Below are positions 24,331 through 35,939 of a stretch of 64,000 nt of DNA, in pieces; position 1 is the first letter of the stretch, and every line of letters begins with the position of its first letter. The notes beneath the pieces are model-generated. The model was not told the origin of the DNA. It saw nothing but the letters and a program-made list of their open reading frames with translations, and did not search any database. This stretch comes from Paramarasmius palmivorus (lineage: Eukaryota; Basidiomycota; Agaricomycetes; Agaricales; Marasmiaceae): contig JAYKXP010000095.1 of NCBI GenBank assembly GCA_037176845.1, forward strand, positions 1 through 64,000. The letters run 5' to 3'. Both the position numbers and the translations under genes were made by a program.

Positions 24331-24940
24331 ACCTTACTGATGCGCCCACTACTGTCTCTTTCTCTCTGTCAGTAGACCTGCTAAGCAATGAAATTTAAGT
24401 TAACACCGTATTTCTGTAGTGGAACTTTGAAGGGGAAGACTATCTTTCAGAATTTCCCCCAGACTTTACATGCCTGCTCCGGACATCCCGCCGTCCCACG
24501 GCGGTTGTGTCCTTCCACAAGTAAAGAGATCAGAAAAGTAAAGTATTGATATAATGTTCCTTTCGAATCTCGATCTCTTGTTCTGTGAATTCCACGCTGA
24601 TTTAACAACCCACTGAACCTTGAAGATCTATCTACACATTCACCCCATAATTGAAGGTATAGGTACTACATATGTCAAGATCTATGAGAAGTACCCCACA
24701 ATATCGACTCTGGAAGCATCAGTCACTTGACCTATACAAGGACACGAGGCCGCGAGAACCGAAACGGGTTTTCTGAGATCATTGGATTGACTTCTCACGC
24801 AGCCATGTGCTAGCGCCGCCACAGGAATGAAGGGTGAGCTATATTCGCCGGAGGTGCCGCAGATTGGAACTGTTTGATGACTGAGCTCGCAAGAATGGAC
24901 ATTGATGAACAAGTCACACTCTGATTTGTCAAGTTTAACA

Positions 24941-25026
24941 GCCCGCGTTGTCTAATGGTTATGACGTCAGACTTCTACCAAGCCGTGCTGATCTGGAGGT
25001 TGCGGGTTCGAGTCCCGCCGTGGGTT
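24941..25026 (+). tRNA. tRNA-Arg (anticodon TCT), with intron
   Basis: A full cloverleaf can be drawn: acceptor GCCCGCG with CGTGGGT (G-T at the first pair), D arm GTC/GAC, anticodon stem TCAGA with TCTGG, and T arm GCGGG-TTCGAGT-CCCGC. The anticodon TCT is followed by A37 and a roughly 13-nt intron (CCAAGCCGTGCTG) at the canonical place. Eukaryotic tRNA-Arg(UCU) genes often carry an intron. The A box (TTGTCTAATGG) and B box (GGTTCGAGTCC) are intact. Confidence 0.9.
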
Positions 25027-25282
25027 AATAACGTTTTTCCATCCGAGCGGCTGGTTGTTATGTGTGATCCATTTGGATCTCCACCGCTTTAAGTTTCAGC
25101 CGACCCAACATCGCGGAGTCTCTTTTGTTGTTCAATATTTTCAAATAAACTTGGCTTGAGCTTCCAATGATATAGCTATTACAATGATCTATCAAAATGC
25201 AACGTTTAAAGTCTATCGTGGGGTAAATAGCGCACAGCCTACAGGATGCGAAATGCCGAAACTTTGCATGGCCCCCAAAAAG

Positions 25283-25371
25283 TGATCCCCACCCGGATTG
25301 AACGGATGACCTTCGGGAAGCTCCGTTTGGAAGAGCTGGAATCCGACGCTCTACCGCTGAGCTAGGGGATC
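25283..25371 (-). tRNA. tRNA-Trp (anticodon CCA), with 17-nt intron
   Basis: On the minus strand the acceptor GATCCCC pairs with GGGGATC and is followed by discriminator A. D arm sequence TAGCTCAGCGGTAGAGC; anticodon stem TCGGA with CCCGA, where the last pair is A-C; loop TTCCAG plus one base, giving anticodon CCA. A 17-nt intron follows position 37. The T arm is ATCCG-TTCAATC-CGGGT. A second copy with a compensatory acceptor change lies at 61198, which supports both as real. Confidence 0.88.
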
Positions 25372-26641
25372 TTGCCCAGATCAATGTAACACCCATTGAG
25401 GTCCCGTTGTACAGGGGCTATGAAATCGGTATTATAACTTGTTGAGTGGGCGCAAGGGCTTTTAAACTTTCCGTTTTTCCTCCCGGATGAAGTTCCAACC
25501 TGATGTCTACGCTAGAGTTATATGTCGGAAAGGGTAAGGATATGGCATATATGAGCATGGATGCGAATGACGTCATCGTGCTCGAGAAGTGTGCTGAGGA
25601 AGGATCGTTCAGAATGGGAGTATCTATACTGGAAGACACAGATATGGCCTGGTAGAACTGCATGCTATGCATGGTCCCGTACACCAGTGACAAGCCTGGA
25701 TTTTCAAATTGGGTGCTCCATGGAACAGTAAAACCCTAGATGAGCGATGTCGGTGGTCTCAGTTGAGACGACAGTGAAAGGGAGAGTAGTCTCCAGAACA
25801 TATGTTCGCTAGGCAATCTTTAGTGGCATTCATAGAGGGCAAGGCACCGTAAAGGTTGGTACATGATACCTTGCTGGAGATAATGAACATATCACTTGTA
25901 TTGCACTTGTAGCCCCATCGTCGACGAAAATGGACGGCTGCTAAGCTCAACAAGGTGTAAGCTTAGATACCCGAGCTTACTGACCAGGTAATATTGTCAA
26001 GATGGGTCTCGAATAAGCTCGGAAGAAGACACCGCCCTAAGCGACAGATATTATGAGATTTTTAGAGCTCCTTGACTAGAAACTCCAGCTGACAGTGCTA
26101 AACCACTTTTTTATTTGCAGTAGATCAGCCTTATGTGTGGAGCGACGACGCATATGAACATACGACGTACCGACAGGGCTATAGGTTATGTCTCGCGTAT
26201 CTAAGGTCTCAACTCACAACCTGCTTCTGGGTTATTCATACAGTTTGGTTCGTCGAGGTTTAATATCGTAGATGTTTTATCCTTAGTCTATACAGGCAGA
26301 GACGAATATCACGTTGTAAACATTGTAAACAGGTAAAACCAGGAACGTTTCCGAAGCTTTGATTTGTTTGCTATCATCGAGAAGGGTCTTAGAAACGGTT
26401 TCAGGAGCAGATATCTGAAACATGCCTTTATCGCAGCCAGACCCGTCTCAATTTTGTACCTCGAGGGGAATAAGCCAGTTGAAGTTGTCAGTGGTTGGCG
26501 TAGAGGGAAAACGAGCCAAGTGGCAGGTTATATTACATTTGAAACCACTTCCGAAAGTCTTCTTTCATTGGCCTCGTCTTCAGAACTTCGAATCAAATTT
26601 GTGATTGGGATTGAGGAGTGCATTTGAAAAGCTTACACTTG
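25372..26641. other. No gene recognised
   Basis: Only short frames are present, such as minus 25418-25693 and plus 26364-26627, without a domain. The latter runs into the 3' end of the glycosyltransferase and is probably spurious. Confidence 0.45.
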
Positions 26642-28478
26642 CTAATCAACATATGTGTTTAAGAAACGATCCAGCTCTGCGTTAGACTCTCCTCTTGTGC
26701 CCCAAAGCTCACCTAATTCTCTGCTAATCTGCTGGATGTTTTTTCTCGCTTCTTTTCCTTCTGCCCCTTTCAGCTTCGTGAGCAAGCCTTGCAACTCCTC
26801 TCGTAGGGCCTCCTCGGTTCCAATGGGCGCGCGGCCTAGACGATAGAGCTCTTTCACTCCTTTCTGACCAGTCCGGACTTCAAGCAGCTCAAGTGCTACC
26901 TTATGTACATCAACCATCAGAGCAGCATTGAGGGGCTGGTCTGCGGAGAACGGCCATACAATCCTATTCCAAAAAGCGTTAGCCTGTCGAATACGCTTTC
27001 CTCAAAAGATACACAAACATGGGCACTTGATAACGGAACGCTTCTTGTATACTATTCCATCCTGCGTGCGTGACGAACCACCCAGTAGCTGGGTGGTTTA
27101 GAACGTGATCTTGAGGCGCCCAGTTGACAATCATCCCAATACCGCTTTGCTTTTGCTTCCTGGTGAACCGCATCAGGAATCGTCGCGAAAGGAGAAGCGT
27201 GCGCCAAAAGGAACGGAGTCTGGCTTTTCATGAGTTCTTCTAGAACGACAAAGAGTTTCGCTGGGTCCTTTGGCCACCAGATCGACCCAAAGGCAATCTA
27301 CATCCCGTTTCATAGTAAGGATCCGATACTCAACTAGAAATCAAACGGATACGCACATAAATGACAGACTGTTTCCCAAACCGCTTGTACATTTCATCAA
27401 GAAACTTGATCGCGTTGTCGTCACTCGACATGTCATGAACAACCTTTACAGGTACCGTCTCTGCTACGAATCCAATTGAGACAAAGTCTTTCCCAATGCT
27501 CTGCATATAACTCGTCATCGCCCTTGTCGCTTCGGCCTCAAGTATCGAAGTCGTAACGGAGAGTGTTCCCTCAGTTCCATGAATATATTTCCGTCCTGTT
27601 CGTAGAAGCAGAGCACTAAAACCTAAATCCTGGTCTTGAGGAAACCACTCGTAATCGTACATCGGCGGATAACCGGGTATGCGAATGACTTCGGATTTAC
27701 ATGCCGTGTAAAGCTACGGACGCGTCGATCAAATTCCTAAACTTGGTAGATGAGTACTTCGCGTACCTTTTCGCCTATTTCGAGGGCATCACCCCCAGTT
27801 CTAGCGACCTCTCTTTCGACTTCAGCCCATAGGTCGCCTCTGCAACCCAAGGACTCGGGTCCGAATTCGCGAATAGTTGAACCAACTGGACCAGACATCC
27901 ATACGAATATGGGAACGTCTACAGGAGAGGCAATAGCACGGATAGCATCCACGGCGTATCCAGCGAAAGGCTATGCACATAGTCGTTAGAATTCGTTAGA
28001 ACCTCGACCATTGGAAGATTATAATACTTACATCAATGATCGCAAACGTCGGCCGTGGAAGATTCTCAAATGATGTTCCAGTGGAAAGGCACTTGACCAT
28101 TCCGTTCTTGTAGAGCTCTTCGAAAGCAGGCACGAACTCTAGGGTTGGCTTTCGTGGGTCAACATTGGGACCAGAAATATCAATGATTCTATTCGTATCA
28201 TTAGGTGAACTTTTCTTCTCATCAAGGAACATGTTCACCTGATCCGGTTGCCCAAGTTCAAAGAAATGTCTGCGAGCTGCTTGATGATCTTGGGATACAT
28301 CGCTCCGGCGAGGAATGTAATCGTAGCTTCAGGTCTGCGCTGACAGATGAGAACAATGAACGATATCAGCGGTTTGGTATGACCTGAAAGTCGTTAGCCG
28401 CGAGAAAGAGAAGAAGAAGGTCAACTTACTCCATGCAGGCAGAGTGTGAACAACAATATGTCTTCTTCCAGGCGACAT
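26642..28478 (-). CDS. UDP-glycosyltransferase, GT1 family
   Basis: Transfers a sugar from a UDP-sugar to a small lipophilic acceptor; the acceptor here is unknown. Six exons on the minus strand: 28430-28478, 28032-28383, 27777-27970, 27357-27713, 27013-27297 and 26642-26963, about 519 residues, normal for the family. The N-terminus [21 protein letters not shown] carries the family's GHxxP-like loop, with the catalytic-type His in [14 protein letters not shown] and [10 protein letters not shown] follow. In the C-terminal domain, IAFGS precedes the nucleotide-sugar motif: [17 protein letters not shown] then [12 protein letters not shown], and [16 protein letters not shown]. Soluble-type C-terminus, no membrane helix seen. 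Two one-base shifts break the frame: a T apparently missing near 28265 (ATTTC) and an A too many near 27150 (GCAAAG). All five introns have GT-AG ends and fit the frame. The protein is well conserved otherwise, so these may be sequence errors. Confidence 0.88.
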
Positions 28479-29509
28479 TGATTCGGGAGCTTTTGCGATT
28501 CAGTTCGAATTTATACTTCAGAGAACTTGGAATGACGGTACATGTCACGAGTAGGAAACAGTTCTTGGTAGTGCGTAATGACCAAATACACGCGCATCCG
28601 AGTCGCTTCTATCACGCCGAGTTGCGCGGCCAGCCGGCTCTCCGCATTGAAATAACCGATTCTATTTGCTCGTGTAATTAGTTATGAATGACACATTGAT
28701 TAGGAATCGTTCCTGACCACGGGCAAAGCGCATAGATAGTTAGGATTGGACGAAAGTTTTATGTCAACCGTTTCCATTCAGCAGATGTACCTAGGAATGG
28801 ATGACATGTCAATGGCGAGGGTAGGTAATATCTCTTCGTCCGCCTTATCCAGCTTTATGGGTGACTATATGGGACTGCATTAGGCTGCCAAACACCCATA
28901 CATCTATCAAAAATGTCCGCATACGGGGAAAGCCGTGAAAGGAGTACCATCACGACTGATGTCATGTGGGCAAGTTTTGGGGGTCAAAGCGGAGTCAGAC
29001 AATGTTTCCGAGTTACTTGAGCAGGAGGAGGCGACCTGAAGATATCAAAGATATGAGGAATTGAAGATGGGATTATGAACAAGAGCGGAACCTGAGTGGG
29101 ACACTTCTATTACGCAACGCTACCGTCTTCCAACACGTGTTGCCCAAGGTTAGCTTTCATGTCCTGCAGAATAGGCAAGTCATAACGCGAACTACCCACT
29201 CCAAGAAGCGAAGCGGCTAGGATGCTATTGCTCGCCGAGCGGATGATGACGAAACAGCGAAGGAGCATGAGTGTTATTGGCAATAGAATATTCTGGTGCG
29301 GAGGTAATGATAACACTAGAGGTGACGTGTCTGTCGAGCTTGGTTAGCCGTGGCGACAGTGGCTTTCGTTCTCGCATTCGTCGAATTGCATAATTCAACA
29401 CCCTATACACCTACAGAGCCCAAATTGAGTATGTCCCTCGGGGAAGCGCCCGTGTCCATTAATACACCACCCACGTCCCGCCAAAAGGTTTGGGTGGACC
29501 TGCCTAATC

Positions 29510-29560
29510 GCCACCTCACCGCGGAAGGTGGTTACGTAATGAACCTCGGGAAGGGGTGCG
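29510..29560. repeat. Dispersed TTACGTAA motif, copy 2
   Basis: CACCTCACCGCGGAAGGTGG followed by TTACGTAA at 29532-29539. The minus strand reads YVTTFRGEV. Confidence 0.6.
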
Positions 29561-30025
29561 GTGCAAATGTGACAAGGGCATGCAAAGTCGATGGGCGTCT
29601 GGCGGTTGTCTCGCAATAAGGGCAGGAAATGATCCTTGCTGGGGCATTGAGATAACCAAGAAGTATTTCGCCGCGGAGAATTGACATTGGGAAAGCGACA
29701 GCGGTGTACGGATAGAAATGACAATGTGGATATCGATGGCTAGCTCGATTAGGATCTGGGCGGGGTATGATGTTTGGGAGGGTTGTACGCAAAAGTGCAG
29801 ATGAGGGAGGAGCTGGCATGTGGCTGCAATAGAGTATCCATGAGCTTTGGACATAATACACCATCGCCCCTGATAACGACGCTCCGCCATCGTCCCCCTC
29901 GACTGCCCACACCATCCAAACCAATAGCTCCCAACCATGCCCCCCCGCTTGCAAACATGTCATCCTGGTTGATGGTGCGCCGCCTTCCCATGAGCGATGA
30001 AGGCACTCAAACCAGGCGCTACAAG

Positions 30026-30072
30026 TGACACCACACGTCTGAAGACCGTTACGTAACGGAGGTCGAGGAAGA
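30026..30072. repeat. Dispersed TTACGTAA motif, copy 3 (diverged)
   Basis: GTGACACCACACGTCTGAAG then TTACGTAA at 30049-30056 and GAGGTCGAGGAAG. The minus strand reads RYVTVFRRVVS. Confidence 0.5.
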
Positions 30073-30464
30073 GAGCAAGAACGGTGGGTGCGGAGGTGAA
30101 GGATACGAAGTCGAAAGAGAAGTTGACCTAAAAGGGAGACATGCAGCAGCGCTCGCAGGTGGACGATACATGGATATAGTGTAAATAGCTGCTGATGCAG
30201 GTCAAGCGTTTGAACGGCATTCTGTTGGTAGGAAGCGAAGAAAGGAAGGGAGGATGGTTCGGTTTCGATAGGTCTGGTCCTAGATCCTTCGGTAGGCATG
30301 ACCGGAGTGGGAAGTCGAGCAGAACTACGGGATGTCCCACTAAGTTACCGACTATTGTCGTTATTGTCGTTGCCAATAGCGAGAGACTTGCATCGTGCTG
30401 GATGGCGAGATAAGGTGTGTGGGGAAATGTGTTGGAGAATGCTGTAGAGGGGTTGTGATGGTGT

Positions 30465-30960
30465 TCCTTTGCCTGCGCCCTGAGATATCCGCCTATTGCT
30501 TGCCTCTCTAACCTCCGCCAACATCGATACTGGTAGGTATATTCCTGCATGACGCCATACAATGCGAAGAAGCTATAGTCTTGTGGATGGATCTCGAGGG
30601 ATTATGCATTATGTACGGCGTGCAGATGTGAGATGGATTGCGGTGTAATGAGTCGGATATTGACACCTTTAGGTCCTTGAGTTACTCTCTGCTTGTATCT
30701 ATTTCAAAAAGATAGCGAGATGTCAAAAAAGGAAGTAGTGATAATGCAAAGCAAATAGCATCTCGAGGAAGAATAAGACTTGCCTTGACCCGCCAAAAAG
30801 TTTTTCTTCCTCCGTGAGTCATGGTTGTACCCATTTCTGGCTTCAGTCTGTGAAAGATTATTATAGCCGCTATCATTGGAAAGTCGGAGCTTACTAGCCT
30901 GTATTCCAAGGATTCCTGCAGGACGGAAGGCACAGTGTGATTTGGTGTCGTCGACGTCCA
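30465..30960. repeat. Dispersed segment, copy 1 of 2
   Basis: Shares ordered blocks with 34610-35045: GCCTCTCTAACCTCCGCCAA, CAGGTATATTCCTGCA (CAGGTATGTTCCTGCA in the other), TTGACACC, TTGTATCTATTT and the block around CTTGCCTTGACCCGCCAAAA. Identity is roughly 75-80% by eye, with indels. Confidence 0.65.
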
Positions 30961-31311
30961 GAGAAAAGAGACTTTAGCCCACGTGACGCCAAAAGTCTTG
31001 GCGTCAAGTATTCTTCGGCCGAGACTTTCCCATCATTGACGGCATTGCGCCGTTTCTCTTGAAGCTTTCGGGGAGCTGCTTCAACCTGAACTCATGATAG
31101 CATTACAATTACAACTGAAGGCTTGGCTAACTGTAAACGCACGAGCTTATTTCGTATTCTGGCCCTACTATTCGCCTGATATCACCCCACATCATCATGT
31201 ACACCATTCGTTTCAGACTCGGCATTGTAGTATACAAGTGCATCGATCACCGTGACGGCCATCATAAACTTGGTCCTCCCTCTGGTATCATAGAACTCCG
31301 ACTTCCTTCCA

Positions 31312-33741
31312 TCAAGCTGCCTCTTCGTATGTTGGTGGTAGTCGTCGATCGGTAGCATGTGCTGGCCTCCACCCACTGTCCTGGTGACGCTCCTCTCTCT
31401 GGTGTGGCTGGTTAACATGCCAGCCTGAATCAGGTCGCAGGGCTCATTGAGGCGAATGCTCACCTGTAAATCCATTTCCGGAGTCCTGATCTTGTCGTAC
31501 TGGTTGCGATCCGGAGACCCTCTCGGGGGCAGAGGGGCCAGAGCCAGTGTTTTCCGGTTCATTCGCTACTTCCAGATCGTTCTGTTGCGAGGCTCCGTTC
31601 TCACCGGTAAGGCTGCGATTTTTGACGAACCAATTGCGAGGTGCATGATTGTGAGTCACACGTTGTTTCTCCGTCCCCTGTAGAGCGAAAGGCTCGCTTT
31701 CGTAATCTCCGCTTCAAGTTGGATATTTCGACGGCGACGGATATAGAGAATGATAACGGAGATGACTATCGCGATAAAAATGACCGATCCGATGACTCCA
31801 CCTACAATGCTCCCAACAGCTGGTTTGGACCCCCCATCCAGGTTCGCTTTGGAGGCATTAGCAGGTGCCTGCGGCCAAGTAAGATCCAAATTGAAGGACT
31901 GAAGTTGCAATATAACATCGCGATAGCAGCTTTGGGAGTACGTCCAGTCCATCGGTTGTATCCCAGTTACCGTAATCTTGGCCAACCATTGAACCGTACT
32001 GAAAAAATCAGTCCCTACAGCCTCCTTGATGTTGTGCTATGAACATACCTGATTCTGAAGAAATTTCTCAATGGGCAATTTGAAACCCCAGAGGGACCGA
32101 GACCTGTGTGTATTCGGTTGCTGTGGGAGCACACTGAGCTGTTGTGAGAATGAGCTATATGCCGAGGATAAGCTGAACAAGAATTCTCCGGGACTTCCGT
32201 CAGCTGTTGATCTGGTTAGTTGGCGCCAAGAGCCCTTCCGAGAATTTCTGTACCTGTATTTCCATATGTCTGATTTGAACCCCAATTCTTTGTTGACCTC
32301 AGCGATACTGTTACTGAGTCTAGATGGCATAGTATCGTCAGTATCCGAATGAACTAGTGGGAATTTACAACTTCCGGTGCCAGATCTGCCTGTGACCCCA
32401 GAATTGCTTGGCCCTCAATGAACAATGCCTCAATGTCGGAATGTAAATGTACCAGCGATCCATTTGCCATGCTGCAAGATTCTGACCATTGAAAATCTTG
32501 CGTGCCTCGTCCCAGAATTTGCTGAAGCAGAATATCAGTCGAAGAACTGTAATTGGAACTCAAGCCGTTGTATCTAAAGTAGCCATGATAGATGACTTAG
32601 GAAGAGTTGATTAAATGTAAATGAAAACTCATACTTGAGTCGAAGTCTGTAAAGTTGTCCCAACATTAGCCTAGTATTTTTCCGAAAAAAATGGATACTT
32701 TGCGCATTGGTATAGCCTTTGATGGTGGGAACGTTTGCCTATGGAATCTGATGCTTGAAAATTCCAATCTATTCAATAAAAAATTGACTCACATCCCCGG
32801 TGTATATTGCACCTTCCAGCGTACCTTCCAGTGTCCCGATTGTACTTTCCGGAGTTTTGTCTGGGAATGCTAACAGCGACTCTTGAAAGGCATGGTCATA
32901 AAATTGATGGAGATGCCCACCTCTGGTTGAGCACTCCTGGCTCAGGGTGTGATTGGAGACCAGTGCATTATTGATACCATCAATAATTGATTGTGGAAAA
33001 ATCCCCTTCCCGTACGCACGATTAGCTTGAAGGCCAGCAATTCCATAGAGCCTGTTTCAACTTCCAGTTAGGTCACAATAACGAGTAGCAGTCACCGAGC
33101 ACAGACAGGAGATAATCTGGCTGATGGATGTCGTCAGTCTAATAAAATGCAGCAGGGTATGAATCATACATCCACTGATCCTCTAGAATGCTTGTCAGCC
33201 CAATATTATTGACAGTCAGGAGGAATTTTGAAGCTCACCCACTCGGGTCAGTGTTATAACTATCTTGTCTCCTCAGGTCAAAGTATTTGGTGATATTATT
33301 TTTGTATCTGTCAGGTTTGAGCAAATCTGGCAGCAGCGGCTTGGCCATTCTACTATTTGTGTCGGATAAAACCTTGTCAAATGCTGAAAGTAGGGACATG
33401 AGTTTGGCAGTATGGGAGCGGGCATTATTTCCTAATCCGCTTTGTCGACAATTACTCGCAATTATACTCATTTTCACGCACCAGGAAGAAGGAGGTTCGA
33501 GTCCAGCATTGTTACGGCAGTGTCCAACTCCTTGACTGCTTTTTCAAATGCATCCTTGAGAGGTATACCAAGGATCTAGTCATTAGAGCGTAAGTGACGT
33601 GGAGCCATACAATGAATGAGAATGCATTACCCTCTTCTCCAGCGACATCGGAGGCGGTTTAGCATACGGGAGAGACGGGAGAATGGCAGTGGGAAGACTC
33701 GACAGAATGGGCATTACTTGATGGCGGCCTTGTGTTAGCAT
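31312..33741 (-). CDS. GH76-like membrane-anchored secretory protein, paralogue 1
   Basis: Minus strand, about ten exons. First three exons: 33631-33741, 33482-33575 and 33239-33431. A later exon gives LYGIAGLQANRAYGKG, where other GH76 relatives have GYAAIRAY. A region aligned with the glycosidase core follows, with an SPGEF block near 32.2 kb. One membrane helix is encoded near 31740-31830 (SIVGGVIGSVIFIAIVISVI, then RRRR). The tail EPFALQGTEKQ leads to QDSGWRP and ends RLPPTYEEAA at 31312. This tail recurs in paralogues 2, 4 and 5. The N-terminus (MLTQGRHQVMPILSSLP) is a weak signal peptide, and exon 3 is atypical. A one-base shift occurs near 31698-31700, where adding one A to AAA gives TKSEPFALQ. 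The family fold is the six-hairpin glycosidase type of alpha-1,6-mannanases. I see no Asp-Asp catalytic pair, so activity is doubtful. Confidence 0.68.
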
Positions 33742-34107
33742 TGTATTTATAGGTCATATCGCTAATAAGTCAAAACACTATTAAGCCTTTAGTCACTTGC
33801 CGGGACGTGTACAGCAGTTTGATTTAGCATCGTGTTTCCTTGACTTCCGTTCCTTTGAGTACCAGAAATCAGGTACTCAATCATGAGTATCATTGATCGT
33901 TTCGACGTTGGAAGATATCATCTGGAATTCTAAGGTTTGGAAAGTCAATGCGTGGTGTATCCGCGCTTCTCAGGCCGGATCACATCAACTTGGTTCCCCA
34001 CCATCAAGCCCACATCAACCAAGTTCGATATCCAGCTGGGAAAAACGCAAGCCTCCTTCTACATATCATCTCGGAACAAACCAAGCTAATGGAGGGCATC
34101 TTGCGAG

Positions 34108-34156
34108 CGACACCTCATGTCGGAAAGCGGTCACGTAATTGAGTTCGAGGACAAGC
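34108..34156. repeat. Dispersed TTACGTAA motif, copy 4
   Basis: GACACCTCATGTCGGAAAGC, then TCACGTAA at 34131-34138 (one base off the palindrome), then GAGTTCGAGGACAAG. The minus strand reads NYVTAFRHEVS. Confidence 0.65.
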
Positions 34157-34609
34157 CAGAAGTGCTGAATGGCTGAAAAAAAACACACGAAGTGTCTAGG
34201 GTACCGTAAAGAAACATACAGGTTACAATGGGTTTATCCTGATTGGTGGAGAAGTGTATTGTTTTCGTTCGTGAGTTGTGGGCTGAAAGATGTCGGGAGG
34301 TGGTTCATCGTTGAGAATTGTTCAACTAACGATATATGCCTATTCCGGTCGTAGATGGCTTTGCTCATCACCGCGCAGAGTGTTTCGATCTGTCATATTC
34401 CCTTTTGCCAACAGATGCTAACATATTGTACTGCCTTCTGGACCCGGCATTGTCTTATACCATTTGAGGCGGGGATAGTGATCTGATGAACCGCGAAGGG
34501 CGACTGATAGCGGATTGCGAGTTGCACCTCCGAACATAGATGGTTGAAGGAGTTTGAGCGTGAAGGGGATTCGAAAAGAGACGAGATGCTAGCAATAACC
34601 AGAGAAGGC

Positions 34610-35045
34610 AAGCGCCTCTCTAACCTCCGCCAACTTCGGTACTGGCAGGTATGTTCCTGCACGACACCAATGCGGAGAGGCTGTAGTCGTGTAGATATAT
34701 CTCGAGGAATCGAAGGGACGTATGACGTAGTGCTTTGGGATGTGAGATGGAATATGATGGGATTAGCACCGAAAAAGAGTGTCGGGTATTGAAATATTGA
34801 CACCCTATGGCCTTGTGCTACGCCCTGGTTGTATCTATTTTGAACACATGAGCGATGTCATAACAGGAAGAATGTTGCCAAGCAAATCGCATCCCATCTC
34901 TAAGGAAGAAAAGCGACTTGCCTTGATGCGCCAAAAAATACTTCCTCTGTGAATCATGGTTTTCCCGTGTTTAGCGTCAATCTCAGTCAACCCTTATCAT
35001 TGAAGAGTCAAAGCTCATTAGCCTATATTCCAAGGATTTCTACGG
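34610..35045. repeat. Dispersed segment, copy 2 of 2
   Basis: Counterpart of 30465-30960 with the same block order. Both copies lie downstream of a TTACGTAA motif on the same strand, so motif and segment may be parts of one longer element. Confidence 0.65.
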
Positions 35046-35939
35046 GGTGAAAGGGACAAGGCTCGGTAGTTGGTAATCGATTGAGGAAGGGAAGGAGGCG
35101 ACACCAAGGGAAACAGAGAGCATGCACTGGCCGGAAGAAGGAAGGCCCCCACGAATAGAGAGCCTCCATGATGAAGTTGAAGGGTGGCGCACTGAATAGG
35201 TACGATCTGGTCCAGAGTCAGAACGGCGCGTTACAAGTTGTAGACCCGAGACGGAAGCTGAGATGCGATAAAGGGAAAGGCATTGTGACGAGAACTGGTG
35301 AAAGGAGATTGCATGGAGTAACCCTATCTCCAACCCAGTATGTCTGCGATACGAAGACGTAGTAGCCGCTAAGGGATCCAGGTGTACCGTGTGACGACGG
35401 TGATCCAAGTCTTCTGGACGTTTTTAGGTAGCCGATAGTGGGAGCAGGGAAGCTTTGAATTCCACTGGACCTCGAAGTTTTCTAAATCATGAGTAAATCT
35501 AAAGGACCAAGGGGCAAAAGTCTGCCAGAGACGAACCAAAATACCCAAGAATTTTATTCCACGCCCTATGATCTCGATATTCTGCCCCTTCTGCCCTTTC
35601 TTAAGAACAATTAGCAGCATTTGAACAGGGAAAGGTCACCTTTTGACCTCTGCATCATCATAGTGGTTCAAGAGAAACCTTGGGCCAGACCACGTGGTAT
35701 TCAAGAGCGCTTCTGACGTCATCACATACACGGCTGAATCCAGCGCTAGCGTTCAACTATTGTTTTATGCGAAACCACCATCATTGTGGTCTCCCTGACT
35801 CGGATCGCCGCAAGATATGCCCATTTCGCACAAGTACATATTTTTTGACATCCGAGGTTATAATCAACGAAGATATTGAAGGTTGTGCACAACCCAACGG
35901 TCCGTAAAGTTCAGTGCTTGCACACGTTAAATCCACGTC

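Larger units (their letters stand above)
28479..31311. other. No gene recognised; repeat-bearing
   Basis: About 2.8 kb between the glycosyltransferase and the first GH76-like gene. It contains two dispersed TTACGTAA motifs and a segment related to one at 34.6-35.05 kb. A 255-codon minus-strand frame at 29532-30299 crosses these repeats, is rich in His, Arg and Cys, and does not look like a real protein. Confidence 0.5.
33742..35939. other. Between GH76-like paralogues 1 and 2; repeats only
   Basis: No gene recognised. It contains a TTACGTAA motif at 34131 and the second copy of the 30.5-kb segment. Frames such as minus 34393-34803 and minus 35040-35408 lie across the repeats. Confidence 0.5.

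Noticed and set aside
24138..24398. An 86-codon frame over the AAATGCC block
   Set aside because: It depends on the repeated word and has no protein character.
29532..30299. A 255-codon open frame on the minus strand
   Set aside because: It crosses two dispersed repeat motifs, is rich in His, Arg, Cys and Pro, and shows no domain or helix pattern.
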